Shown: piece by piece, positions 35,599-47,166 of the stretch | How positions within the stretch are numbered: position 1 is the first letter of the stretch | Layout of the letters: the number at the start of each line of letters is the position of its first letter | Assembly (NCBI GenBank): GCA_021229015.1 | Contig: CM037789.1 | Span: 30,964,635-31,028,634, forward strand | DNA length: 64,000 nucleotides | Reading direction: 5' to 3' | DNA from: Solen grandis | Taxonomy: Eukaryota > Mollusca > Bivalvia > Adapedonta > Solenidae | Notes under the pieces: model-generated | The model's database searches: none | Told to the model about the DNA's origin: nothing | The model's input: the letters and a program-made list of their open reading frames with translations, nothing else | Position numbers and translations under genes: made by a program

Positions 35599-36021
35599 GT
35601 AATTTCCAGGAACATATTTTTAGTATTGAATTATTGTTATTCTATTACAGTTCCTTCAGAAGATGCAGTTTTAAATTTTCTTGTCTAGGGGAAAAGGTAA
35701 TTGAAAAACTGATTGAGTGATCAAAAATACCGGTACAATTTCTATCATCATGGCATCAAAAACAATAAATAGATCTTGAATTGGAAAAAATCTTATATAA
35801 TCCTATCTAGTGATTTATCTTGAATACATTTGAAGATGATCTTTTTTATTACCTTAATCTTCGTGTTGTTTTTTTGGTTTTTTTTACTCTTTTTCTACTT
35901 TGTGATAGAAATAAATGTCTCCTTGTGCCATTATATGCATGAATGCTTATCCAATAAAGAATCTCAGTTATATCCAACAACTTTTTCATTAGCACTTTAA
36001 TTTCAGCTAAATCTATTTCAG

Positions 36022-36220
36022 TTAACCCTTTCCCTCATAGAGGAAACCATGAAAAGACCTATGCGAACAACATAAAACCAGTCGCTGCTCCTCATTGGTC
36101 TGGAAATGAGGATTTTGTAATAAATTTGGTAAGGTTTAAGTGTGGTTTTCTGCAGATCAGGCTTTATGTGGTTACCTACTGAGTGCGTCAAAATGAGTCT
36201 ATATGAGGGAAAGGGTTTAA
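36022..36220 (+). repeat. MITE family E, copy 2, palindrome deleted
   Basis: Starts TTAACCCTTTCCCTCATAG and ends TATATGAGGGAAAGGGTTTAA. Where copies 1 and 3 carry a 45-bp palindrome, this copy goes straight from ATAAAACCAG to TCGCTGCTCC, so the hairpin has been excised. Confidence 0.8.
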
Positions 36221-36660
36221 AAACATCTCCAACAAGTCCTTTGTGTATAATTGTACTAGGGTTAGAGTAGTGATTGAGCTGGGGTTTTTTTTACCTTTTT
36301 TAAGTCCTGAGTCATAACGTAGTGAATGAATCACAGAAAAATGGTGGTCTCAAAATGGCCACTAAAAAGTTAAGAGTTGGCAGGCTTTTACTAGGTAGGG
36401 TCAGGTTGCCTGAAAGACAATTTTTGTTAGGCCTTATGGTCAATTTTTTGGGTTGATCTTTTGGGGACCCTACCTGGAATCACATATGTTTCATTGTACC
36501 CTGTCTTTTTTTGTCCATTGCTGTAACTACACCATTCTTTTTTCAGTCATGCTTTTAATGGGAGTATATTCACTTTTTAGGATATATAGTTTTACGTTTG
36601 TTCAGATTGGTTCTCTGAATTTAATTGAATTCGGTCATCCTTCTGCTGAACTTTAAATTT

Positions 36661-36795
36661 TGGGAGCCTGGATAGCATAGTGGTAACGCACCTAACTTCT
36701 CACTAATGCCTCCAGGGTTCGATTCCTGGTCACATACACGAGAGGGTACAGTGGTCTCCTGTCCAGACATGTGGATTTCCTCCCACAATAATGAT
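36661..36795 (+). mobile_element. tRNA-derived SINE (second family)
   Basis: A-box-like TAGCATAGTGGTAACGC and B-box GGTTCGATTCC are followed by a body with GGATTTCCTCCCACAA, the conserved element of metazoan SINE central domains. A related copy starts at 63869. Confidence 0.65.
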
Positions 36796-37442
36796 AGATG
36801 CATAACAAGGTCAGATCATCAGATTCTGGTTCTACTAGTTTCTCTAATCCAAGAGCACTTTACAGTGTTTTACAGCTGTTTTCAAAAATGTCACATTGCC
36901 TTTTATATCTTCTAAAGCTGAAATTTGTCTGTGTTAGTAGTAAACTTGAATGGTACCCAATATATATTCTTAATATTTACCTCAGAAAAGTATATTGTCC
37001 CTCAGATCTGCAATTATGTATGTTACCACTAAACTCGTATTTATGAGGTTCTCTCCTGTTCTGATTTCATGATGCTTACCTAAATGACAAGAACCGTACA
37101 GCTGACTTGAATGCACTGCTAACATTTTGGTTCAATAAATTCCAAGGATGAGTGGTATTCCCTTGACTTGTTTTATTATGAATTATGGCAGATAAAGTGT
37201 TTCTGTGTGTGACATTTTCAGCCAAATCAATGACACAGCAGGAAACTTGCTATTTCAGTTCTCAGCTATCCGAATGAGGTCAAGGATGAGAATGGAAAGA
37301 AAAGAAATGAGGCAAAGCTATATTGCTAACTGTCATGTCTTAACTGTTGTATACTGGAAAATGATTTTCAGATTTACTCTCTTACCACCTGAGAATTTTC
37401 AAGGGAAATGATGTATTCCTACAGAATAAAACCGTATAAAAC

Positions 37443-37515
37443 AGAGCCATGGGCCATTGGTTACATACCCATCTATGGATCCGAAGGTTGTGGGTTTGAA
37501 CCTCGTTGAGGGCAA
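37443..37515 (+). repeat. tRNA-like fragment
   Basis: GCCATTGGTTACATACC resembles a D arm with A box, and GGTTGTGGGTTTGAACC a T arm with a one-base B-box change. It has no acceptor stem. Probably a decayed SINE head. Confidence 0.4.
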
Positions 37516-37838
37516 GGATTTTTCATGATATTCTCAGGTGCAAAGTACAAGTCTAATCCAGGAACCATCAATGTATAAATTGTAAAAATTTGGCTCCCCA
37601 ATCGACATAAGATATAATTTTATAAGGTTAAAGTGAAACAAGATATAGCTTATTATTTTAAAGTTACTCTCTGAATTATCATCACATAAGCTCAGGTGAG
37701 AGGCTGGTCTAGCTATGTTTAAAAAAATTGCAATTTGAGATTTTTCTCGGCACACTCATACCTCCCTTACTTATTTAATGTAGAGAAAAAATGTTTAAGT
37801 TTGTTAACATTAACATTAGCCCTCAGTTCTTTTCTTAG

Positions 37839-37962
37839 TGATCATGATGAATATGAGGAAACTCAGGTTGAGATGTTCGGTTATGGTAAAACCTTTACTG
37901 TCAGAGAACTGCTCATTTTTCACCTCAAAAAATGCAAACACCCATTTCTCTTGGGACTCTGA
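37839..37962 (+). CDS. Candidate terminal exon, unknown product
   Basis: A good acceptor (CAGTTCTTTTCTTAG) opens 41 codons (DHDEYEETQVEMFGYGKTFT then VRELLIFHLKKCKHPFLLGL) to a stop. The acidic start and amphipathic end look protein-like, but the family is not recognised and no upstream exon is proven. An extra candidate internal exon (QINDTAGNLLFQFSAIRM, 37222-37278) is weaker still. Confidence 0.2.
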
Positions 37963-38485
37963 TTAACATGCCTAAAGTACCAGTTCTTTCCCTGGTGATT
38001 TTGTGGAAATTGGTAGGCTGGAGGCCACATGTGGACAGGAAGGAGAGTTCCTTGTGATGACTCTTCGGCTTGAGTTTGGCTCGGGGAATGAGGCCAATAA
38101 TTACTAGATCATGTGGATAGATTATAGATAGCCTTCAAGAAAGGAACATCTAATTGAAGGCAAATAGTATCCTCAGAATTATGTTACAAGAGTTTAAGAA
38201 AAACTCCGCTAAGGATGCCTTTACAAATTGATATCACTTATTTTGCATATATCTCCCTTGGTTGGAGGCCCAGACGGGTTAGACTTAGATGGGTGTCATT
38301 GTGTTTTTCAAATTACATCTTGTTTCTTGTAAGTTCCAATACAAGTTAACCATGTTATTTGATGGAGAAAAAAAAGGAAGAATACTAGAACTAAAGTTTT
38401 CATGTAGTGTAAGTGCAGGACAGGACAGGATATGACATGTGTGATTCCCATATAGCTCCCACTTCTGTGAAGCGAGGGTATAAAT

Positions 38486-38545
38486 AACAAGAGTGTTCTC
38501 TGGAAAACATGTGTCAGTCCTGCTGAAGCGTGATAGAAAAAGTAT

Positions 38546-38577
<32 letters not shown>

Positions 38578-38625
38578 TGCAGACAGATGGACGGACAGAC
38601 AGAAGATGGAAATGTGATCCCTACA
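38486..38625 (-). repeat. Short Helentron-like repeat family D, copy 1, with (GACA)n
   Basis: On the minus strand it reads GTCACCT... GTTTTCCAGAGAACACTCTTGTT-like ends, matching the other D copies. A (GACA)n microsatellite is embedded at about 38541-38573. Confidence 0.6.
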
Positions 38626-39176
38626 TGTCACCTCTGTTTTATAACAGTAATTTCTGATTTCATTTGGCAACATTATTTTGTTTCCAGAGAGAATCTGATA
38701 TAAAAATACATTTCTAAATGTGTGAAGATTTATGAGGATTGATCCCAAAGAGTATTTATTGTCATTATTCTGAAGTGACTTGAAGGAATCTCTGGACAAT
38801 CTTTTGTAATTTTAAACAAATAAATGAACATGATGATTGCTTTTTGGATGAATTGACCCCAAAGGTGGCTTGTGAATTGTTAATATATGAATTATTTATT
38901 GAGAGAAAAAAAGTGTTATGTTTTGAAATTGTATCATGTTTGTAATTTAAATTTTAAGTTCATATTATTTTGTATTTATTTGGAGTGTGTGATTCATTTC
39001 TTGTTTTAGAAATTGGAAAAAATATCTTGATGTAAAGTCATCATTTATTTAGGACTGAAATAAATTGCAGTCAAGAAAAGAATTGTAATTAATTTTGCAT
39101 TGAAAACTGTAATACAACCAATCTTCTTTAAAAGCATTACTTTTTATTGGCATTTAATTTCATTGAAACTTCATTA

Positions 39177-39330
39177 TGGTAACCCATCCATCATTTAATT
39201 GTGATCATGGTCCATCAAGTGATCATGGAAATCATATAGTAAATGCAAGCCTCTATTGACTTGAAGAAAAAGAGCCTAATATTACCTCCAAATCAGTGGA
39301 TGCTTGCATTTCCTGGAAGCAGACAATACT
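39177..39330 (+). repeat. MITE family G, copy 3, truncated
   Basis: Contains the left terminus ATGGTAACCCATCCATC and the interior TAGTAAATGCAAGCCTC and GTGGATGCTTGCAT, as in other copies. The right terminus is missing. Confidence 0.55.
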
Positions 39331-39898
39331 TCTTTGAAGATTTGGCACTGAGATACTTCCTTAAGAAAGACGTAAAATTTTCATGGATATTTGGCAAAAT
39401 AGCTAGAAAAATGTTCGCACCATGATTTTGAAATGTTCTTGAAATGAAATGCAGGAGTATATTCTTTGAATTCCTTTGCATATTTCCTGCTGGAACATTT
39501 TGACATTAGCCGAATCCCAATTGAGCTTGTTTTTCACTTTGAAATTCAAAAGCGTAGCAATAAATTGATCAGCAGTGCAGGTAAAGAATCAAAGCAACAC
39601 ACGATTATTTGTCCTGCATTGTGAGAAACTCAAAATCCCTAGAGATATATCCTTAGAAGTGCCTTTGTTATGAAATGGAAATCAGTTTTATGGTCATTTA
39701 ACATTTGTATTGTGGAATGGTTTCATGCTTCTTCCGTGGTGAGAGATTTAGCCTTACATTAAAGGCTCTGTAACACATAGGGTTTTATAAATTCATATGA
39801 TGCTTATTTTATCAAAAATATAATTTGGATTCTTAAAAATCTATTACAAATGTAAATTTTTCGGCATTTAAGAAAGCATTACAGGTCTAGAATGTTTT

Positions 39899-40046
39899 TC
39901 GTGTCACATGCTGAAAGCTGAGGTGACAAATAAGGATCACATTTCTGTTGTCTGCCGGTCGTTCGGTTGGTCTGTCTGTCTTTTCATCACAGTTATTTCG
40001 TCGTGCTTTCATGAGTGACACATGTACTGTTCCAAGAACACTCAGT
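39899..40046 (+). repeat. Short Helentron-like repeat family D, copy 2 (diverged)
   Basis: Starts GTGTCACATGCTGAAAGC and ends GTTCCAAGAACACT. The inverted termini are partly decayed and the final CTTGTT is lost. Confidence 0.5.
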
Positions 40047-42540
40047 GATATTGCAATAATTATGATAAACTACTGAATAATAACTTTCCATTCCAAAACA
40101 AATGATATTTAATGGTAAGACATGTGGAAGCTCAGTTTTGAGCTTACTAAACTTTTAACAAAATGTCAATTAAAAATGAAGCATGAGCCTTTAACATGTT
40201 GAGTTAGAGGAGGTTTATCCATTATGTTTTATGTTTGCACTGTGATGATTTACCAGAATGGTGCACTCATCCTTATTTTTATTTTCATTCTTTTTTTATT
40301 CTTTTTTTATTTTTTTATTTAGTAGATATATTTTTCTTTCCATTTCTTTCAACATCATTATCTTTGCTTGTCGATTTCACCAGTTAACAGCTGCGGACTC
40401 CACGAAACATCCAAACTTGCCGCTTAAACCGCCATATCGTTTACATGTGAGTGTAATCACATGACTAATCCGTGATTGGATAACTACAGTTAGGTTCACC
40501 TTGCGGATTTTTCGATATAGAGCGGTGTGTGTCTTTCTCTTTCTATAAGTAAATAGAACAAATTTCACATAAAATTTATTTCGAAAAAATCGTTTTATAC
40601 AGCAAAATTCTTTGATTTTGCCAGGGCCAATTTATTGGCAAAGAGCATTTACCTTTTGTTATTGAACAGTCGCAGCTGAACCGAACTGTAGTTTAAACTG
40701 CTTCACCACTAGTCACGTGATCAATATTTACAAAATATCTGTTTAAAAACTATGAGGCGAGGGGTTTGAGGTTTTCCGTCGCCGTATTTCATGAAATCAT
40801 TAAGCTAAGACAATGATGTTGAATGAAATAGAAAGAAAAATATGTCTTCTTAGTATATCTGTATAGATTTTTACTTGTGCATCCTAAAACAATTGATTTG
40901 AACAGCCAAACAAGATCGGGGTATCGGTGTAAATTTCCCGAAGCTTCTATATAATCACTGCGGTATTGTTACACCCCTATGGAACACATGACTTCACCAG
41001 CGAACTTTCTGAACACACTGATGACATTAGTGCTGCAATGCTTTGGTTACCCTTTACCTCATGAATATTCATGTACAAATTTATGACTTGATGAATATTA
41101 ATTAGTAACTTGAAATAGTATATGATATCATGATTTTTTTCTATGTTACACGGGCTGTGTAGAAAGTGTGATACAATATCATATGAGCAGACAGAGGAGA
41201 TACTGATCAGACAGCATCTATATTGTCTGATCTGGGTCTGCTTTGTTTGCCAATGCATCAGAGTGAGCCAGTCATTGAATTTTTGTTACACGTTTATCCA
41301 CAAAACTGAAGCTGAAAAAATAATGGCCAATTGGCAAAACACGAATATCTAAGCATTGTGTGATGTGACTCATCTGGATAATCTCTCAAGATTGACTGTA
41401 CTATTGTCCAGAGAAACTGTGGTCATCTAGAAAATGGAGTTGAAATCACTTTGTCAAATAAAATCAGGCTTAACATCTAATAATAGACCAAGCCATTGAT
41501 TGTCTTATAACTTGTTAGTTATAGAAATCTCCCCTTAATGATATTGAGAGATGATAGATATAATATTGATCACAAAGGCGATGAATCGATGGGCTCATTT
41601 CAGGTTTGTAATGGTTTTTGTAGTCCATTTATATGCCTGAAGTGATCCCTCATTGATAAACATGATGTATCGCTTCAGAAATCTATACCTCCACTTAAGT
41701 TTCTCAGTATTGCTTCTTGTTGTTCTTTAGATTGTCTTAGATGTCATGATTTGTATCTAACATTGATTTTTTTTCTCATCAGAACGGCACTTTGTTGTCT
41801 TATTCAGGAAAGTGACAGGGTGTGAGTAAATTAGCTTTGTTTGTGCTTATTGTATTTGTTTAAATGTACGTATTTCTTTTTTAGGTTAATTGGGAAATTT
41901 CTTACAATTTATTAGATCAATCATTCTTGACGAGTCTTGGGTTGGTCCAGTGCTTTGCACTTTGATTCTTACTCTCAGTGTGGTTCAAACCTATGGGGCC
42001 TCTATTTAGTAGACCTGTTGATAAAAAAAATCAATCAATAAATAAAATAATAATTAAAATATATATATGTTTTGTGTGTGTGTGTTTTTTTTAAATTTTT
42101 TCATTTTGAAGGACAAACACAGCTAAAATTAATGTACCTTATTGGTTCCTGTTAACACTGATTGAATGAAAAATAAGACAAATATTGTCATGTATATATA
42201 CTTACATGCCATTTGACAGCACAGTCAAGTGATTAGAATATTTACTTTTGAAACAGGTAGTTGTAAGTCATTATAACACAAAAATTATGTAAAAAAAAAA
42301 TAATAAAAAAAAAAAAAAAAAAAGAGAGAGAGATATAGGTTATTAATAGCTTCCTTGTTTAGTTCTTTAGCATTTAACATGTGGTTTCACGGGTCTGCGA
42401 ATTGTATGACATGGTATGCTATGTGTGGATTAAATTAAATCATGCAAATTAAATCATGCCACTAGTATTTGCATCTCAAATTTCAGTCATTTGAATGGTA
42501 TAACCAAACAAACCCAAGGTTGCAATTTTGTCATCGGCAG
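40047..42540. other. Intergenic, no supported gene
   Basis: Holds a decayed copy of the CAGATCAGG..TTTGCCAATGC repeat near 41200, a poly-A with GA tract at 42281-42336 and a tRNA-like scrap near 41970. No coding exon was supported. Confidence 0.4.
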
Positions 42541-42638
42541 AATATCCCATCCCACAAAACCTCTGGTTTGCCAAGGAAATTGCAGATGAAGATGGAAGGT
42601 TCAGAATATTCCCTAGTTCAGAATATTTTCTAAAACAG
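42541..42638 (+). CDS. Candidate internal exon, unknown product
   Basis: Acceptor CATCGGCAG, 32 open codons (YPIPQNLWFAKEIADEDGRF then RIFPSSEYFLKQ) and donor CAG|GTAATT. The other two frames contain stops. Unrecognised; codon usage looks plausible but this alone is not proof. Confidence 0.25.
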
Positions 42639-42780
42639 GTAATTGCAGTTTTCAGGCATATCCATACATCATTTTGAATTTCAAGAGAGCATCATAATAA
42701 TTTTCAGACTGGAAATTTTGCATACAAACATAGAGTAAATCATTAGCTTTCGAGGGAGAATGATTATTTAGTGGATTGTT

Positions 42781-42902
42781 GTGTCACCTGCTGTAAGCAG
42801 AGGTTAAACATAGGGATCTCTTTTCTGTTGTCTGTCTGTTCGTAATACTTTTTCCGTCACACTTCAGCAGGTGACACACATGTTCCAGAGAACACTCTTG
42901 TT
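42781..42902 (+). repeat. Short Helentron-like repeat family D, copy 3
   Basis: The 13-bp sub-terminal repeat GTGTCACCTGCTG is inverted as CAGCAGGTGACAC near the end. It is followed by a hairpin TGTTC-CAGA-GAACA and CTCTTGTT. About 120 bp, no coding capacity. Confidence 0.7.
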
Positions 42903-43135
42903 TTATTCACAAATATCAATCCAACAAAAGTTTTCATCTCTTTTAGTTTACTTCATTTTTTCTTTAACATTTAAGTGTAATTCACAAAAATGACCATATT
43001 AAGGATTCAATGAAATTTTAGGTAGTCCCACCAAAATGCGTTACTTCCAATTGAAGAGCATCCATAAATAGTCTAGAACTACTATCAGCTGCTTTGAAAC
43101 TGGAAGTTGTGGGTTGGAATCCCAGTAGGGTTAAA

Positions 43136-43330
43136 CTTTTTATGCCCCTGGATCCATAGATTGGAGCATATTTTTATTGGTCTGTCTGTTTGTTTGTCTT
43201 TTAACCTTGACCATAACATGGAAGTACTTCCATCTACAGTCTCCAAACTTCACAGGTGCATGCACCTTGATGAGCTCTACCCACCAGGTGACCTTGAGCT
43301 TCATATGACCAATTAAGGTCTATGGCCCAC
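43136..43330 (+). repeat. Interspersed repeat fragment (mollusc type)
   Basis: TGCCCCTGGATCCATAGATT...TTGGTCTGTCTGTTTG...TGACCTTGAGC resembles a repeat type common in bivalves. A tRNA-like scrap (GTTGTGGGTTGGAATCCC) lies just left. No termini were defined. Confidence 0.4.
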
Positions 43331-44142
43331 ACCTCAGAGCATGGTGTTCATTCAAATGAAGCTTGTTCTTTATTTTTGACTAATATATCTGCATCTCTCA
43401 GGTCAGATTTAGAAAGAAAAAAAAGGATAAATCTAGTTAAGTGGTACCCAGTATATTGAAAGACTAAAAAATCCAAGCCACTCAGTAAAAATATTTTAAT
43501 TTGGACATTAGATCAATCAAATCACTTCTAAGAAAAATTTGAAAGAATGTCAATTGTGCAGATTTTAGCAATATTTTTAATAAGGTTCCCAAAACAGAAA
43601 ATGGTATAATCAGTGTTTTAAATGGGTTAGGTAGGGTTACATTGCATACAAATTTTAAATGTTTTGAGTTGGAACAATCATTTAACATATATGGTTTGTT
43701 TGCTGAATGCTAGGATTTGTTTCTAAACAATAATCAATAGCAAAACGAGTTTCATTTATAAGAGAATATGACATTTCTCATTTCTGAAAATGAAATCTTT
43801 TAATGTCCAAACTTAAGATAAGAACATGTCCTTAAGCGTCAAACCATATCGTAAACTTTGTTTGAATTTTGCATAAGGGTGTCTATTTAGGCATACAAAA
43901 AAACAATAATTTTTATTTTTAGCTCCACTTTTGAAGAAAAATAGTGAAGCTATTGTCATGACTCTTTTTGAAGTTCATTTCTCTAAAACTGTCAAAAATA
44001 TTCTTTTCAAATTTGAAACACTTGATCTTTTTCAAAAGGGGAATATATTTCAAAAAGGCAAATAACCCTAAAATCCATTTTGACACAGTAATGCCCCTTT
44101 GTTTGACTTTGAATTTGATGCGTTGGATGATTTTTTTTGTGT

Positions 44143-44275
44143 GTGTCACCTGCTGTAAGCAAAGGTTACACATGAGGATCACTTTTCCATCATCTGTTTG
44201 TCTGTCTGTTTGTCCTTTGCACTTTTTACCTCACGCTTCAGCAGGTAACACACTTGTTCCAAAGAACACTCTTGT
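44143..44275 (+). repeat. Short Helentron-like repeat family D, copy 4
   Basis: GTGTCACCTGCTG at the left and CAGCAGGTAACACACTTGTTC at the right, with ..AAAGAACACTCTTGTT at the end. It sits between family c sequence and the following MITE. Confidence 0.65.
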
Positions 44276-44515
44276 TTAACCCTTTCCCTCATAGAGGAAA
44301 CCATGAAAGACCTATGCGAACAGCATAAAACCAGATCAGCCTGCGAGTAACTCGCAGGCTGATCTGGTTTTATGCTGTTCGCTGCTCCTCAGTGGTCTGG
44401 TAATGAGGATTTTACAATTAAATTTGGTAAGGTTTAACTGTGGTTTTCTGCAGATCAGGCTTTATGTGGTACCTATTGAGTGCATCAAAATGAGTCTATA
44501 TGAGGGAAAGGTTTA
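44276..44515 (+). repeat. MITE family E, copy 3, with perfect palindrome
   Basis: Begins TTAACCCTTTCCCTCATAG and ends TATATGAGGGAAAGG. The inner palindrome around CAGCCTGCGAGT/AACTCGCAGGCTG has arms of about 23 bp without mismatch. Cut by nothing; the best copy in the window. Confidence 0.85.
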
Positions 44516-44592
44516 TGGCCATTCATTTCATAAACTGTCAATCATAATCACTGCAGACCTGGAATACTTACTCATTTAATAGCATAAATACG

Positions 44593-44731
44593 TTACCTGT
44601 TATTACTTCAGGTATGTGTCTATTTGTGCACAGCTTCCAAAACAGAGTCCGCAAAATAAACCATTCCCTAAACCCCCTAGTTACCGGAAGTGTAACCCCC
44701 GTTCTCCAATTGTGTTTTGGAAGCCATCGAG
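44593..44731 (+). repeat. DIRS left inverted terminal repeat
   Basis: TTACCTGTTATTACTTCAGG to GAAGCCATCGAG is the reverse complement of 50209-50345, almost without mismatch. Confidence 0.9.
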
Positions 44732-44892
44732 TTTCAGTGGGTTACCTTGTGTGTCCCTTTCTTGATAGCTTCTGTGCGCTACAGCTCTCCTTTCTTATCT
44801 TTTCATAGCCTCGGCTGTGTTGTTTATATTGTTCTCTTAGTTTTATTCTATATTCGTGTAGAATTCCCTTTTCCGTCCCGTATCGGGACCTT

Positions 44893-46765
44893 TTGCCTTG
44901 TGTCACGGGTTTCCGTGCTTCGGCTCCCGTGTCGACTTTCTTGTTAGGTTGCTCTAGGGTCGACACCTGCACCGTTTGCGCTTCGTGGACAGACGAGATA
45001 TGGAAGAAAGCCTCCTCCCGTCGGTCTTACTCTTCCCGGAAAAGGAAGGCCTCATCTTCCTCCTCCTTCTCCGGGTTCAGCGCTGCTGGGGGTCGGAGTC
45101 CCTCTCCCCCTCCTAGGAAGAAGGCTTCCCGCCCCTCTCCGGAGAGGCCGCCTTCATCGGCCCTCCGGATTCAGACCGGCTGCCGGTCCCGGGCACCGGT
45201 CACCGGGCACCGGTCACCGGTCACCGGTCAACAGGCACCGGTCACCGGTCATCATTCACCGGGCACCGGTCATCATTCACCGGTCACCGGTCAACATCGG
45301 TCTCAGAGACCAAAGACCGGTCATCACCGGTCATCGGCAAGAGATCTGCACAGATCGACGGCCAGGTCGGCTCATCACGCTAGACGTGTGGGTCGCCGGT
45401 CTTCGCCGATTTTGTCCGAGAATTCGGATTCGAGTTTTTCATCAGGCAGCCCTGCGGTTTCTCCGCTTCGGCCACCTCCTCTTCCACGTTCAAGGGTGCC
45501 CAAGAAACGGTCCCACAACCGTTCCCCGGGTCTTTCCGGTCACCGGTCCCCTAGCTCTGCTACTCGGGACCGGTCCCCTTTACACTCCACCACGTCTTCG
45601 AGGGTTCAAGGTGCGGATGTTTCAGCGCAACCCCAGACCTTTGACCCTTCCACATGGTGGTCCCACATGATGGGGGAATACGCCAGGCATTTCAGCTCTG
45701 CCTCCTCCCCGTCATGCCGGGTGAACCTTCTTCTTCTAGGAGGGATCGGGTTTCTCTGCCACCAGAGACCCTTGATCATAGACTGTTCCTTCAGTCTCCT
45801 CCCTTCTCGGGTCCACAGGGCTCTTCTTCCACACAGCCCCCTATGTGGCCCTTTTTCCCTCCATTTCCTTTCATGGGCTTTCCCCTCAGGATGCTCCCCC
45901 TTCGCGCCCTGAGGCTGGGTCTCCTCCCTCGACTCGCAATCCCCCTACTAGTGGGACTGCTACGAGTGGACAATTGGAGGATGAAATCTCCCTTCATGCT
46001 CCGGAGGAGGACTCCTTATTTGCTGAGGACGTGCCTCTTTCGTCCACCTCGCGCCGATCCAGCGCTCATTCCGAACCTCGTACTGACAATCCTCTCTCTG
46101 ACGAGGACGAGGAGTCAGACGAGAATCGGTTTTCCATGGACAGGGCTGTTCAGGAGGTCTTTGCTACCCTTCCTGCATCAGTATGCAAACCGGCCCCTTC
46201 TCCCTCCCGGAAGAGGTGCGAAGGTTACCTTGACCTTGTCGGTAAGCCTAAGGAGTCCAAATCAGTCGAATCGGAGTTACTCCCTTTCTCTCCGGTCGTC
46301 CGTTCGGCTCTGGAGGATTTTGAATCTTCATCCTCCTCTAAGCCAGGACCGGGCTGGTTTATTCCAACTTCGGACCTTCGGCCTTTGGGTTTTAACCCCA
46401 AGACCTACAAGTTTCCGGAGGGTGATTTTTCTATCCACCCCCCGAAACTGGACCTAGATGCGAGTCGGCTCCGGCTCAAGGTCCCCTCCTCTTTACCGCT
46501 TCAGCAGAAGGTCCTGGATCGCTGGGAGCAACGCTCCCGCTTCCTTTCCGGCATCTCGTCGCATACTGACTCCTTCGTGGCCGCTCTTTCGGTCAAGCTA
46601 CAACAAAAGGATGCTTTATCTGCTTCCGTCAGGCTTCTTTTAGAGGCCTTAGCAGCGACGGCAAAACATTCGATTTTGCTATCTCTTTCTCTCTCTTCCG
46701 AGATGACTCGCTGCAGGCGGGATGCCATCCTGGACGGCCCCAACAAGCTACTTCTCTCTTCTTAA
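44893..46765 (+). CDS. DIRS gag-like ORF1 region (broken)
   Basis: The first frame (44893-45912) is Ser/Pro/Arg-rich with PxxxxxRSPVTG-type repeats. The second (45845-46765) is an acidic then compact segment (VQEVFATLPASV, GWFIPTSDLRPLGFNPKTYK, EMTRCRRDAILDG), typical of DIRS ORF1 products. A frame change lies between them. The stop after LLLSS comes from a 48-bp duplication. Role: likely nucleocapsid-like RNA binding by analogy. Product is poorly conserved and assigned from position. Confidence 0.65.
45180..45345 (+). repeat. GC-rich minisatellite in DIRS ORF1
   Basis: Imperfect tandem units around CACCGGTCACCGGGCACCGG (about 12 and 24 bp) encode TGHRSPVTG-like repeats. The expansion is a multiple of three in places. 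Confidence 0.85.
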
Positions 46766-46815
46766 AATCCGAGATGACTCGCTGCAGGCGGGATGCCATC
46801 CTGGACGGCCCCAAC
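46697..46815 (+). repeat. 48-bp direct duplication in DIRS ORF1
   Basis: 46697-46744 is repeated exactly at 46768-46815 (starts TCCGAGATGACTCGCTGCAG). The spacer carries the TAA that ends ORF1. The exact match suggests a recent event or a consensus error. Confidence 0.85.
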
Positions 46816-47166
46816 CCGCTGAATCAAGGAAGTAGCGGATGCCTCCAGGAAGGAGCAAATGCACGGCGCGGTGGCCTTCCAGCCCCGCACTCCTACTTCG
46901 GCTCCCCCTAAATTCCGGATACGAAGAAACCTTCGGCTTCTTCCGGTAAATCCCCGAAGGACTCGGAAAAGGGCAAGCCTCAATCTCCTTTCAGAGGCAA
47001 TCCCTCTTCCAGGGGCGCTCGCCAATCTGGTCCGCAGCGACCACGATTTCCTCCTTCATCGCCCCCCACCCCTTCTTCTACCTCTACCAATCAGAGGGTA
47101 GGAGTAAGCCCTAGGGGTACGTCCTTTCTTCCGCTTCCTCTTCCAGACGTTCGATTAGGAGGAAGA

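Noticed and set aside
38308..38799. 163-codon minus ORF with SVCLSVCPS-like repeats
   Set aside because: Translation of the (GACA)n repeat and family D sequence; not a gene.
45180..45345. CRISPR-like array
   Set aside because: Short direct repeats with no unique spacers; a coding minisatellite.
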